Part shown: positions 35,641 through 45,155 of the stretch, piece after piece
Position numbering within the stretch: the first letter of the stretch is position 1
Layout: each line of letters starts with the position of its first letter
NCBI GenBank assembly: GCA_036984305.1
Contig: BQWY01000001.1
Location: 3,555,501 to 3,619,500, forward strand
Reading direction: 5' to 3'
DNA: 64,000 nt
From: Nitrospira sp.
GTDB lineage: Bacteria > Nitrospirota > Nitrospiria > Nitrospirales > Nitrospiraceae
Position numbers and translations under genes: made by a program
Notes under the pieces: generated by a model
What the model saw: only the letters and a program-made list of their open reading frames with translations
Told to the model about the DNA's origin: nothing
The model's database searches: none

Positions 35641-36678
35641 TCAAGGACATGTACCTGGTGTAGGATCTGCGAGATGGTAGACATGAAGAACATAGCTCAT
35701 GGCTGTCACGGTGTCTTGGGCCCTTACCTCAACGGGTATGGAGGTGGGGGTAGGATCGCGTTGGAGAATCAGAACAGTGACGGGCTGGCCCGAACCAGTT
35801 GCTTGCCCGTTGACGAAAAGGCTTGCTGTGGGATCGGACACAATAGCTGTTACCAGGATGGCCTGTGTAAACAAGCCGGCATTGCTGACGACGTAACAGG
35901 TGGTTGTAGGACTGAAAGCAGGTGATAGCGAAAGAGAAAATACCTGCAAGTCGGACAACGTGGCATTGCTCGAAGCAGCGCGTATGACCTGGACTGTATA
36001 GGTCTTGGTGGTAATGGTATCAACCCCTCGCACCTGGATGACGAAGTTGTTCGATCCGACATTGAGAGGCACCGGACCAAAAACTTGGCCAGAAGTAACT
36101 TGTGCACCGCCGATCGTAATAGTTGATCCAGCTTGTTCGGCCGTCGGGGTAATGGTCGTTTGTGCTGCGCTATTCGGGGCACTGACCGTATAATTCACCG
36201 TGTCAGAGGCAAAACCTGGTGATAAGGGGCCGGCCGAAAACACGAGGCTCGACAAATTGACGTTGGCTGAGCGAATGATTGTGATCGTATAGCTCTTTGG
36301 CGCACTCCCCTTCGGCGTGACGACGACGGGGATAGGATTCTGTCCAACGTTAAGCGCGATCGGCCCAAATGGCTGTCCCGACTGGGCAGGCTGATTATTG
36401 ATCTGGAGCGTCGCGCCGGGCTCGAAGGTCGTGGCTGTCACCATGGTGGACGCAATTCCATTCCCAACTGTCACGGTATAGTTCGAGGTGGCGCCCTCAA
36501 ACGGCGGAGCCAACTGCCCGGCTGATACTTCAAGCGAGGACAGATCGGACGCGGTCGTTGGGACAGGAGCCGGGTCTGAACTCGGAATACAGGCGGCGAG
36601 GAGAATTGTCAAAGACACCACGACCCACACGCTCCGCACACGCGGAAGGGAAAAGCGGCGTCGGGCTATGGCGTTCAC
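35641..36678 (-). CDS. Lipoprotein with three cadherin-like beta-sandwich repeats
   Basis: GTG 36678 is preferred because VNAIARRRFSLPRVRSVWVVVSLTILLAA|C then forms a standard lipoprotein signal; the frame is open up to 36801. No strong ribosome site is seen for either. Three repeat units follow (LSSLEVSAGQLAPPFEG, LSSLVFSAGPLSPGFAS, LSDLQVFSLSLSPAFSP). The last is diverged and ends in LHVYHLADPTPGTCP instead of a regular strand. It is the shortest of the five paralogues, with a single terminal Cys. It lies directly before the six-repeat gene. The role is inferred as a surface or periplasmic structural protein. Confidence 0.75.
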   Translation of the reverse strand: MNAIARRRFSLPRVRSVWVVVSLTILLAACIPSSDPAPVPTTASDLSSLEVSAGQLAPPFEGATSNYTVTVGNGIASTMVTATTFEPGATLQINNQPAQSGQPFGPIALNVGQNPIPVVVTPKGSAPKSYTITIIRSANVNLSSLVFSAGPLSPGFASDTVNYTVSAPNSAAQTTITPTAEQAGSTITIGGAQVTSGQVFGPVPLNVGSNNFVIQVRGVDTITTKTYTVQVIRAASSNATLSDLQVFSLSLSPAFSPTTTCYVVSNAGLFTQAILVTAIVSDPTASLFVNGQATGSGQPVTVLILQRDPTPTSIPVEVRAQDTVTAMSYVLHVYHLADPTPGTCP

Positions 36679-36801
36679 GCGGCAAACTATGCCACAGAGT
36701 GAATGACCGAAACAACTGGATGGGTGCGGGTTTGACGCTTCCTGATAAGCCAGCCTGTAGGATTTTCCAGTCATAAGACTAATGAGGAAAAACGAGTTCA
36801 T

Positions 36802-37166
36802 CTTGCGTAGCGCTACGTGTGGACGGAATCCCCAGTGCAGATGCGAATCAGGGTGCGACTAGTGACCCGTTGATCGTCAGCCCAATATGAACGTCCCGAG
36901 TAGTTCCTGCTCCCTTGGCTATGAGAAGGGAAATCGGCCGACAGACCTCTGAGAGTATTACGGTAGAGTCACAGTTTGCCTGTATGGTTCCGGAGACGGT
37001 CGATACACCCCCCAAAAGATGTCATGAGGCTGTCCCCAACATCGAGAAGTCGCTTGGTGGCATGTTCGCCTCAAGGCACACCGCAGTATCGGGTCACACC
37101 CTTGCTCCCGCAAGGACGTTGCTCGGTATTGGTCAAGGATTGGGCTCAAACCACTGACTTGGCAGA
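36802..37166 (-). other. Intergenic stretch with a possible repeat-gene remnant
   Basis: Around 36835-36920 the minus strand reads like a worn beta-sandwich unit (GLTINGSLVAP, compare LTINGQVVASG in the neighbours), followed by stops. The rest of the 365 bases shows no gene. Confidence 0.35.
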
Positions 37167-38477
37167 CTACCGCTCTACGTCGACCCGATAGCTTTTCGTG
37201 CTTCCATTTTGGGCTCGGACCTCGATCGTGATACGGGTCGTGTTTTTGGGAAGGGCGACGGGACCGAACGGCACACCGGACTTGGCCGTAATCCCATTGA
37301 TCTTCAGCGTTGCCTCGGCATCCTCCGTCGTGGCCGTGACCATGGTGATTAAGGTCAATTTTGGCGCATCCACCGTGTAGGAGGTGCGGCTCGGGTTGAA
37401 AGCCGGCTTGAGCGGCCCGGCCGTGAGTTGCAGATTCGCCAGGTCTCGGTTGCTCGATTCCCCTCGCGCGACGAGGACCGTATAGACCTTCGCCGTCACA
37501 CCGTCCTGCGCGCGCACGGCAATCGTGATCGTGGTTGTCGTTCCCGTTGGATTCAGCGCGATCGGACCGAAGGGGACCCCTGAGACCGCGGCATTCCCGT
37601 TAATGGTCAGCGTCGAACTCGCGACTTGCACCGTGGCCGTCACGGTCGTCGTCGAAGTCGTGCTTGGCGCCGTCACGCCATACGTGACGGTGTTGGAACC
37701 AAAGGCTGGGTTGAGCTTCCCCGCCGATACTTGCAGGGCCGACAGATTGGCATTGCCGGGTCCGGCCCGATTGACCAGCACCGTATAGGTCTTGGTCGTC
37801 GCGTTCACGGCGGTGACCACGATGTTGATGACATTGTTCCCCGTGGCGAGATTGATCGGTCCGAACGGTTGCCCCGAGGTGGCCGCCTGATTGTTGATCT
37901 TGAGAGTTGCACGCGGATCGGACAATGTCGCGGTGACCGTTGTCTGCGTGGTCGTGGACGGCGCCGACACCGCATAGCTGGTGGTTGCCGGATCGAACTC
38001 CGGGGAAAGGGGTCCCGCGGAAAGTTCAAGCCCGAACAAATCGGCCGGCCCACCGCGCGTGACCACGACCGTATAGCTCTTGGACGCCCCTGGGCCATCG
38101 ACCAGTATGCTCAGAGGATTGATGCCGACATCCAGCGAGATCGGACCAAAGGGCTGGCCCGGCGTCGCCGGCTGATTATTCACTTGAAGAGCGGCCGAGG
38201 CATTGGCCGGAGTCGCCGTCACGGTGGTGTCGCTTGTACCATTGGGCGTCAAGACGTCGTAGGTACTCACTGCAGGAGTGAAGCCAGGATTGAGCGGTCC
38301 GGCCGAAACCTCCATGTTCGACAGGTCGGCTGGAGAACTCGTCGCGGAGGATGAATCGCCATCAGGGATGCAGCCGCCCGAACTGATGATGAGACAAAGC
38401 AGAATGGCGAGCAGTTCAGAGGTGTTTGATCTGCAAGGTCGGTGGCTGACCCGCCTTGCGGGAGATGCTGGATTCAT
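37167..38477 (-). CDS. Lipoprotein with four cadherin-like beta-sandwich repeats
   Basis: ATG 38477 follows GGGGAGG and opens a long lipoprotein signal (MNPASPARRVSHR..., ILLCLIISSGG|C). The four repeats begin LSNMEVSAGPLNPGF, LFGLELSAGPLSPEF, LSALQVSAGKLNPAF and LANLQLTAGPLKPAF. The product has 436 residues and ends in ITIEVRAQNGSTKSYRVDVER. Each unit carries the conserved TLxINxxxxxSGxPFGPIxL turn. Lipidation places it at the membrane, probably the outer membrane. Its job is unknown; the paralogue family next to it differs chiefly in repeat number. Confidence 0.8.
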   Translation of the reverse strand: MNPASPARRVSHRPCRSNTSELLAILLCLIISSGGCIPDGDSSSATSSPADLSNMEVSAGPLNPGFTPAVSTYDVLTPNGTSDTTVTATPANASAALQVNNQPATPGQPFGPISLDVGINPLSILVDGPGASKSYTVVVTRGGPADLFGLELSAGPLSPEFDPATTSYAVSAPSTTTQTTVTATLSDPRATLKINNQAATSGQPFGPINLATGNNVINIVVTAVNATTKTYTVLVNRAGPGNANLSALQVSAGKLNPAFGSNTVTYGVTAPSTTSTTTVTATVQVASSTLTINGNAAVSGVPFGPIALNPTGTTTTITIAVRAQDGVTAKVYTVLVARGESSNRDLANLQLTAGPLKPAFNPSRTSYTVDAPKLTLITMVTATTEDAEATLKINGITAKSGVPFGPVALPKNTTRITIEVRAQNGSTKSYRVDVER

Positions 38478-38596
38478 GAATCCTCCCCTGACCACGTGAC
38501 GCGGAATTACTCTTCCGTCCATTACGTAGCTAGGGGAAGCAGTGTACGTGTGAGCCGAAAGAAATGGCAACCGGCACAAATGAGGGGGGCACAATG

Positions 38597-41449
38597 CTAT
38601 GGAGCCGCCCGTGTGACGGTTACGGTGTAGGGCTTCTGCATACCATTTTGAGCTGTCACAATGATGTTAATCGGATTGGCCCCTTCACTTAACATGATCG
38701 GTCCAAAAGCCACGCCCGAGTTAGCAGGTGCCCCGTTAATCGTCATCGTTGCTGTCGCGGAATCGGCCACGGTAGCTGTTACTGTCGTGACGGCAACCGT
38801 GTTTGGAGCGGACACATTGTAGCTCGCGGTGCCAGCATCAAACGCAGGCATCAGGGTACCCGCCGAGACTGCCAACGCCGACAGATTATTGTTTCCCGAG
38901 AGAACGACCGCCGCCCGATTGACTGTCACCAAATAGGGTTTTTGACTCCCGTTTGGCGCCGTCACGATAATAGAGATGGACGTGCTCGACCCTGCTGCCC
39001 CTAATGTAACCGACCGGCTGGTTCCTGATTGCCCATTAATAGTGACGGTCGCACTTCCATCTTGTGGTTGCGCTGTGACCGTGACACTGCTCACATTGCT
39101 TCCGACATCCACCGAGTAGTTCTGTTGATTCGCATCAAAGGACGGCGATAAGGTCCCCGAAGTCACGGTCAAGCTCTGAAGGTTGTTGTTGCCCCCCAGC
39201 GCCGCCCGATTGACTGTCACAAAGTAGGTTTTCTGCGCCCCATTCGGCGCCGTCACGACAATCGCGAAGGGCGTGCTCGATCCCGGTCCTTGAAGGGTGA
39301 TCGACCGAGATTGCCCGGAATTGGTCCCTTGTCCGTTCACCATCAGGGTCGCACCCGTATCCTGCAGAGTCGCGGTCACGCTGATGCTGGAGACAGTGCT
39401 CGCTACATCAACATTGTAGCTAGTCGTGTTGGTGTCGAATGCCGGACTGAGTGTCCCCGGTGACACGGTTAGTCCAGATAAGTTGTTGTTCCCCCCTAAG
39501 GCAGCCCGATTGACTGTCACAAGGTAGGCTTTCTGCGTCCCATTCGGGGCCGTCACGACAATCGCGAAGGGCGTGCTCGATCCCGGTCCTTGAAGGGTGA
39601 TCGGCCGAGATTGCCCGGAATTCGTTCCCAGCCCGTTCACCGTCAGGGTCGCACTCGTATCCTGCAGAGTCGCGGTCACGTTGATGCTGGAGACAGTGCT
39701 CGCCACGTCGACGTTGTAATTTGTGGTGTTACTGTTAAAGCCTGGGCTCAAGCTACCTGGCGATACGCTCAGGCTTTGTAGATTGTTATTCCCACCCAAG
39801 GCAGCTCGATTGACTGTCACAATGTAGGTCTTCTGCGTCCCATTCGGTGCCGTTACCACAATCGGGAAGGGCGTGCTCGACCCTGCTCCGCCAAGTGCGA
39901 TGGACCGAGCTTGCCCGGAGTTGGTACCCTGCCCGTTCACCATCAGGGTCGAACTCGTATCCTGCAGGGTCGCCGTCACGCTGATGCTGGAGACAGTGCT
40001 CTCCACGTCGACAGAGTAACTGGTCGTGTTGGCATTGAAGCCGGGCGATAGCGAACCGGGAGAAACTGTGAGGCCTGATAGGTTGGTATTGCCGCTAAGC
40101 GTTTGGGTCACAGTAATAACGTAGTTGGTTTGCCCACCGTTTTGCGCAGTGACCACGATAACAATTGGCGTCGCAGTCCCGGGTGGATTGAGCCCCACCG
40201 TCTGGGGCGAACCGGGTGTTCCGTTTATGGTTAGAGAGGCACCTGACTCAGCGGGCGTCGCCGAAACCGTCACACTGTTCACGTTGTTCGCCACGTCTAG
40301 CGTATACCCCAAGATCGTGCTAGCAAAGCCGGGCTGGAGTGTCCCTTGATTCACCGTCAAGCTAGAAAGAGAGGAATTCGCCGATGGCTGACCGCGTGTG
40401 ATGGTCAGTGTGTAGGTTTTGGTAGGAGGCGTCGCCTGTGCCGTCACGACGATGGTAAAAGCATTGTCCCCGACATTGAGCTGTACGGGAAAACCCGCTC
40501 CCGATGCGGCAGGCTGAGGACTAAAACCCGGGCCGCTTATTGTAATCGTGGCAGATGTGTCGGCTGCCGTTGGCGTGATGGTCGCTGAGCTTGTCCCGAA
40601 CGGGACGGCTGCCGTGTAGATTGTGGTATTCGAGGCAAACGCCGGGGATATTTGTCCAGCAGAGGTAGCAAGGTTACCGAGATCCGGAGTCCCCGCCCTG
40701 GTGACCACCACGGTATACGCTTTGGACGTATTGTTTTGGGCCAGTACGAGAATGGTGATGGTGGTCTGGCCCGAACTGAGCGCAATCGATTGACTGGGCT
40801 GGCCGGACGTGGCCGCCACGCCGTTTACCTGCAACGACGATGTCTCATCCGACAATGTGGCAATCACGGAGACGGATTGGGTGCTGAATCCCGTCGTGGC
40901 GGTATAGGCCGTCGTCGCGGGGGCGAAAGCCGGATCCAACCCAGCCGACGACGTCGGGCCCGTCGAAATGATGAGTTGCTGAAGATTGGCGTTCGATCCC
41001 CGATTGATGACAATCGTGTAGGCCTTGGTCAATCCCGGCGCATCGACCGTCACAATAAAGTTGTTGGCCCCCGGGCTCACGTCGAGTGGATTTGAATTCT
41101 GTCCGGATACGAGCGTGGACGTTTGTCCGCTCGGCACTTGGAGACGAATCGTCGTATTGCCGGGGTTCGGTACGGTGGTCTTGATGTTGACGGTTGTAAC
41201 GGATCCACCGACATCGCCCATGTAGTTGGTTGTGTTCCCATCGAAGGCGGGTGAAAGACCAACGGGCTGCTGGCCGGAATAGGTGACCTCCAACCCCGAG
41301 AGATTGGCAACGTTACTCGCGACGCCGGGACTGTCTGAACTCGGGATACACCCTACGAGAAATGCAAGGAGGGCGAACGGGAGAACCGCCTGATACAGAC
41401 ACGTCTTGAATGCAACGAACCTCGGCTGCCCAGCCGCCTCGAGTTTCAC
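38597..41449 (-). CDS. Lipoprotein with nine cadherin-like beta-sandwich repeats
   Basis: The GTG at 41449 directly follows GGGAGGGT. The signal MKLEAAGQPR..LPFALLAFLVG|C has a good lipobox. Nine units make up the 950 residues. Units 5-7 are about 300 bp each and almost identical in DNA (39190-40080), with shared stretches such as SSTPFAIVVTAPNGTQK and ATLMVNGQGTNSGQ; the others are more diverged. The conserved start of the units is LSGLTVSPGxLSPxFxxNTTSYNVDV. It is the largest of the paralogues. Repeat number probably changes by slippage or recombination, as in many surface proteins. Confidence 0.82.
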   Translation of the reverse strand: MKLEAAGQPRFVAFKTCLYQAVLPFALLAFLVGCIPSSDSPGVASNVANLSGLEVTYSGQQPVGLSPAFDGNTTNYMGDVGGSVTTVNIKTTVPNPGNTTIRLQVPSGQTSTLVSGQNSNPLDVSPGANNFIVTVDAPGLTKAYTIVINRGSNANLQQLIISTGPTSSAGLDPAFAPATTAYTATTGFSTQSVSVIATLSDETSSLQVNGVAATSGQPSQSIALSSGQTTITILVLAQNNTSKAYTVVVTRAGTPDLGNLATSAGQISPAFASNTTIYTAAVPFGTSSATITPTAADTSATITISGPGFSPQPAASGAGFPVQLNVGDNAFTIVVTAQATPPTKTYTLTITRGQPSANSSLSSLTVNQGTLQPGFASTILGYTLDVANNVNSVTVSATPAESGASLTINGTPGSPQTVGLNPPGTATPIVIVVTAQNGGQTNYVITVTQTLSGNTNLSGLTVSPGSLSPGFNANTTSYSVDVESTVSSISVTATLQDTSSTLMVNGQGTNSGQARSIALGGAGSSTPFPIVVTAPNGTQKTYIVTVNRAALGGNNNLQSLSVSPGSLSPGFNSNTTNYNVDVASTVSSINVTATLQDTSATLTVNGLGTNSGQSRPITLQGPGSSTPFAIVVTAPNGTQKAYLVTVNRAALGGNNNLSGLTVSPGTLSPAFDTNTTSYNVDVASTVSSISVTATLQDTGATLMVNGQGTNSGQSRSITLQGPGSSTPFAIVVTAPNGAQKTYFVTVNRAALGGNNNLQSLTVTSGTLSPSFDANQQNYSVDVGSNVSSVTVTAQPQDGSATVTINGQSGTSRSVTLGAAGSSTSISIIVTAPNGSQKPYLVTVNRAAVVLSGNNNLSALAVSAGTLMPAFDAGTASYNVSAPNTVAVTTVTATVADSATATMTINGAPANSGVAFGPIMLSEGANPINIIVTAQNGMQKPYTVTVTRAAP
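39190..40080 (-). repeat. Three tandem, nearly identical 300-bp units
   Basis: Landmarks such as GATTGACTGTCACAA(A/G/T)GTAGG occur at about 39208, 39508 and 39808, exactly 300 bases apart. The intervening sequence is almost unchanged (AATCGCGAAGGGCGTGCTCGATCC, GTATCCTGCAGAGTCGCGGTCACG). The unit equals one 100-residue beta-sandwich module, so this is a recent in-frame expansion within the lipoprotein gene. Confidence 0.9.
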
Positions 41450-41829
41450 ACCCTCCCTCCCCTCTTCGTTTCGCTGTTGTAGACTGGGCGTTCGAGTGCG
41501 ACTCCCGACCGAGTGTTCATCGTGACGCCTACGTGAAGACCGTATCCTATCCGGCGGCCAACCCTGTATTCAAGTCCCTACACCGAGTGCAGAAACCCAG
41601 GAAAATGGCCGTATTCCTCAGTTTGCGCCCGTCTGCATGCGCCATCACCCGGCGGAAGGGCATCGATTTCCACTGCCTCTCACCGACAAAAATGCTGGAT
41701 ATTGACCGACAAAGCGTAGGTCGAGACCTACCTCATTCAGGCCTGAGGACAGCCAATGTGTAGAGGGTACCGAATTCCTGGTCCTGGGATGAGCAGGCAG
41801 CAAAGACCGACGGCGGCGTCCCTGAGCGT
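41450..41829. other. Intergenic stretch without a recognised gene
   Basis: About 380 bases upstream of the nine-repeat gene hold its promoter region by position, but I cannot point to clear -35/-10 boxes, and no coding frame has motifs. Confidence 0.4.
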
Positions 41830-42272
41830 GATTGTAAGTTACGAAGGTTCACCATAGCCCACACGACTGACGAGCGCGGTGTAGCTCTTGGATGTGCGAT
41901 TTGTTGCGGCTCTACGAGTGGGGCAAGCGGCGTGGTACCCGGATTCAACGCAATCCGAGCGAATGTCTGTCCCGACGCGGCCGGTTAGTGTTGGTCAACG
42001 TGGCAACGGGATTCACCGTGGCTGCGGTCACGGTCGATGCGACGGAGGTCGGCGCAAGCACCCTCATAGGTGGTCACTGAAGATACAACTGTTGGAACTA
42101 GGGGACCGATTGACGTCCTCAGCGAAGCCTGATCGGATGGCGAGGCACTACGGCCCTGCGAATCGCCGTCCGGGAGGAAGGACACGAGCACCCCGCAGAG
42201 AACGCTGAACACAAAGCACCAGAGCAACCAGGAAGGTTCCTCCGGTGCGCTTGGATGGTCTCCTGACTGCAC
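41830..42272 (-). pseudogene. Decayed cadherin-like lipoprotein gene
   Basis: From 42272 the minus strand starts like its neighbours: a hydrophobic signal (SWLLWCFVFSVLCGVLVSF), then LPDGDSQGRSASPSDQASL.. (compare IPDGDSS..SSPADLS) and SIGPLVP...VSSVTTYE. The frame then breaks. Further left another frame reads SKSYTALVSRVGYGEPS, like the end of a repeat (KSYTVVVTRxGxAxP). The lipobox Cys is lost (SFLPDG). It is the remnant of a sixth paralogue. Confidence 0.65.
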
Positions 42273-42313
42273 AGGCTCTCTCCTAAGCTCTTTAGGTCTA
42301 TACGAATTCCAGT

Positions 42314-44821
42314 CTATTGACTGACCGTTACTGTATAGGTCGTCGTCGGTGGCCCCGTCCCCGGCGTCACCACGATCGTGATTGTGGTGGATGGCCCAAC
42401 CAGAGGCACCGGGACTGTCGACGGATTGCCATTCACCGTGATTGTGGACCCCAGCACGGCAGGTACAGGAGTCACAATGACCTGTGACGCTGCCAGTGGG
42501 GCAGTGGCCGTATACGCCAACTGTCCGCTGCTAAATACCGGGGTGAGCGCCACATCCACGGTCCCAGTAGACAGTGTGAGGCTTAATAGATCGGCACTGT
42601 TCCGGTTCACAGTCACGACATAGTCCTTTGTTGGACCGGTTTGAGGCGTAACCGCAATGGTGATGACGTTGGGTCCGATATTGAGAAGGATGGGTCCAAA
42701 TGCTGCCCCAGACAATGCTGGACTGCCGTTGACCGTCAGCGTTGAGACCGCGTCCGCCAGTAGGGCGGTGACCATCGTCGTCAGCGTCCCGTTGGGCACG
42801 TTGACCGTATAGTTGGTGGTATTCGAGCTAAAACTTGGAGAGAGCGCGCCCGCCGATATCACCAGGTTCGACAGATCGCTATTCGTCGATGCGGCTCGCG
42901 TCACGATCACGGTATACGTTCTTTGTGCCCCGACGACAGGCGTCACCACAATGGTGATGGTATTGTCCCCGATAGCCAATGGAATGGGTGCAGACGCCAT
43001 TCCTGATGGTGTGATGACTCCATTGATCGAAATCACAGCGCCATTGGCCGCAGCAGCCGTCACTGTAGTTGAAGTGGTCGAATTAGCCGTGTTGACGCTG
43101 TAACTTGATACCGTTGGAGAAAAGACCGGCACTAGGCTGCCGGCAGAAACTGTGAGGTTGCTCAAATCTGAGCCTGTGTCGACATTAACTATGACCGTGT
43201 AAGTTCTGCTCACGTTCCCGGCAGCTGTGACCACGACCGAAATAGAGTTCACACCTGGGTTGAGCAGGATCGGACCGAACGCTGACCCTGATGTCGCCGG
43301 ACTTCCATTAACGGTGAGTGTGGATGCTGATTCGGAGACCGTGGCCGTGACCGTCGTCGTCAATGTGGTTGTGGGCACATTATTGACGGCATAGCTCCTG
43401 GTGGATGCGTTGAACGCCGGCGTCAACGGGCCAGCGGACAGTGCCAAGGTGGACAGATTGGGATTGCCGCTACGGGCTACCGTGACTCTGTATGTCTTGA
43501 TTCCACTGGCGCCACTCTGTGGAGTCACCTGTATGGTGATGAGGTTGTCTCCGGGATTGAGGTTAATTGGGGTCGAGGCAGAACCCGACGGCGTTGCTAC
43601 CCCGTTAATCGTGATTGTCGCTGTCGAGTCTGCGACCGTGGCGGTTACGGTGGTCGTGGTGGTCGTATTGGGCGTTGCGACCGTGTAATCGGTCGTATTG
43701 GTGGTAAAGGTGGGATTCAGTGCACCCGCGCTCAGCGTCAGGTTTGAGAGGTTCGCGTTGATGGAAGCTGGGAGTCTGGTGACGATCAGCTTGTAGGTGG
43801 TCGGTGTCACTGTCGGCGCAGAAACGATGATGTCTATCGTCGTCTGCCCGACGGCTAGGTTGATCGGTGGCGATGCCTGTCCGGAGGTGACCGCCTGACC
43901 ATTTATTAACAGCGTCGCAAAGGTATCGGCGGCAGTCGCGGTCACGGTCGTTGAAGTCGTCGCATACGGAGTCGTCACCGTGTAGTTGGTTTGCAACGGA
44001 TCGAGCGCCGGCGTCAGGATGCCAGCAGAGACCTGCAGCGCAGCAAGGTTCGTATTGGGACTCCGCGTGATGACGAGACTGTACGTCTTCGTTGCGCCGA
44101 GGGCGGTGACTTTGATACTGATCGGCGGATTCGGACCGAGTTGGAGGATGATCGGCCCAACAGGCTGTCCCGACAGGGCCGGCGCGTTGTTGACCTCAAG
44201 GGTAGCAGTGCTATCTGCCGTCGTTCCTGTCAGACTGATACTGCTGACGGCGCTTCCCACTGTCACTGAGTAAAACGTCACGTCTGGATCGAACCGCGGT
44301 GAGAGCGCAGGGACAAGAGACCCAGATGAGACAACGAGGGCAGCTAGATTGGCATTTATTCCCCTTGAGACCGATACGACATAAACTTTGCTTGCTCCTG
44401 GGACATCAACCGAAACTGTGATGCTGTTTACACCAGGATTGAGCGAAATGGGACCGACCAGCTGTCCTGAGATTGCCACAACATTGTTAATTCGAAGTGT
44501 TGCTTTCGGGTCGCTGGTAACGGCCCTGAGATTAACCGACGCGGTGGCGCCCCCAACTGCGACAGAATAGCCGGTTGTTTCAGCCGTGAATGCCGGCGAA
44601 CCACCAATGACCTGTGTGCCGTCTAGGATTTCCAGACTTGACAGGTTGGCTGCGCTACTCGAAACCGGTGGTGACCCGCCGCCACCGATACAGGCCGTCA
44701 GGGTTGCCGTGGCGAGGATAACGGAGAGCGCTCCACCGAAAATTCTCCCGATCCAGCTGCTTGCGTCCCGCTGAGACTGATCAGTTTGCCCGTGCTCAGC
44801 TCCGCTCTCCATGGTGTGCAT
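42314..44821 (-). CDS. Lipoprotein with eight cadherin-like beta-sandwich repeats
   Basis: I choose ATG 44821 (MHTMESG, site GGGAGGG); the signal ends ALSVILATATLTA|CIGGGGS. The frame is open to 44932 and would add 37 residues with a CCPACRHEW piece, which is odd for an exported protein. Eight repeats follow, beginning LSSLEILDGTQ, LAALVVSSGSL, LAALQVSAGIL, LSNLTLSAGAL, LSTLALSAGPL, LSNLTVSAGSL, LSNLVISAGAL and LLSLTLSTGTV. Thr and Ser are very frequent. The protein ends PTTTYTVTVSQ. It is the first gene of the cluster in the direction of transcription. Confidence 0.8.
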   Translation of the reverse strand: MHTMESGAEHGQTDQSQRDASSWIGRIFGGALSVILATATLTACIGGGGSPPVSSSAANLSSLEILDGTQVIGGSPAFTAETTGYSVAVGGATASVNLRAVTSDPKATLRINNVVAISGQLVGPISLNPGVNSITVSVDVPGASKVYVVSVSRGINANLAALVVSSGSLVPALSPRFDPDVTFYSVTVGSAVSSISLTGTTADSTATLEVNNAPALSGQPVGPIILQLGPNPPISIKVTALGATKTYSLVITRSPNTNLAALQVSAGILTPALDPLQTNYTVTTPYATTSTTVTATAADTFATLLINGQAVTSGQASPPINLAVGQTTIDIIVSAPTVTPTTYKLIVTRLPASINANLSNLTLSAGALNPTFTTNTTDYTVATPNTTTTTTVTATVADSTATITINGVATPSGSASTPINLNPGDNLITIQVTPQSGASGIKTYRVTVARSGNPNLSTLALSAGPLTPAFNASTRSYAVNNVPTTTLTTTVTATVSESASTLTVNGSPATSGSAFGPILLNPGVNSISVVVTAAGNVSRTYTVIVNVDTGSDLSNLTVSAGSLVPVFSPTVSSYSVNTANSTTSTTVTAAAANGAVISINGVITPSGMASAPIPLAIGDNTITIVVTPVVGAQRTYTVIVTRAASTNSDLSNLVISAGALSPSFSSNTTNYTVNVPNGTLTTMVTALLADAVSTLTVNGSPALSGAAFGPILLNIGPNVITIAVTPQTGPTKDYVVTVNRNSADLLSLTLSTGTVDVALTPVFSSGQLAYTATAPLAASQVIVTPVPAVLGSTITVNGNPSTVPVPLVGPSTTITIVVTPGTGPPTTTYTVTVSQ

Positions 44822-45155
44822 CACGGTTGCGCCCTCCCCCATTTGCCGCATCCTCCGCGCCGTTCGCCATTCGTGACGACATGCAGGACAGCAATATTCG
44901 CCATCTTCGCCGAGCGGGGCGTATCTGCCCATCCCAGCTTAGGACGGGATGGGCCGGCCTTTTGAGTCTGAGCAGAATGGCTACGGTTTGCCCGATTGGC
45001 GGGACTAGCAGGAAGAGATCGATATTACTGATGTTTATTCATGACTTACAGGCGACAAGGAGAGGCCCCTGCTCCGGCGGAGCTCGCCAGGAAAAAGTAT
45101 AGATCGCGGGAACAGCGACGTTGTGGGTCTGAGCAGAGCAGAGGGGAGAACACCG
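44822..45155. other. Intergenic/leader stretch with a GC-rich hairpin
   Basis: A stem-loop CCCATCCC-AGCTTAGGAC-GGGATGGG lies at about 44933-44957. On the plus strand it is followed by CCGGCCTTTT, so it could act as a terminator in that direction. On the minus strand it is the 5' leader of the eight-repeat lipoprotein gene. The rest shows no gene. Confidence 0.4.

Noticed and set aside
39190-40080. Regular repeats considered as a CRISPR array
   Set aside because: Units of 300 bp are in-frame protein modules within one gene; no short repeat/spacer pattern and no cas genes.
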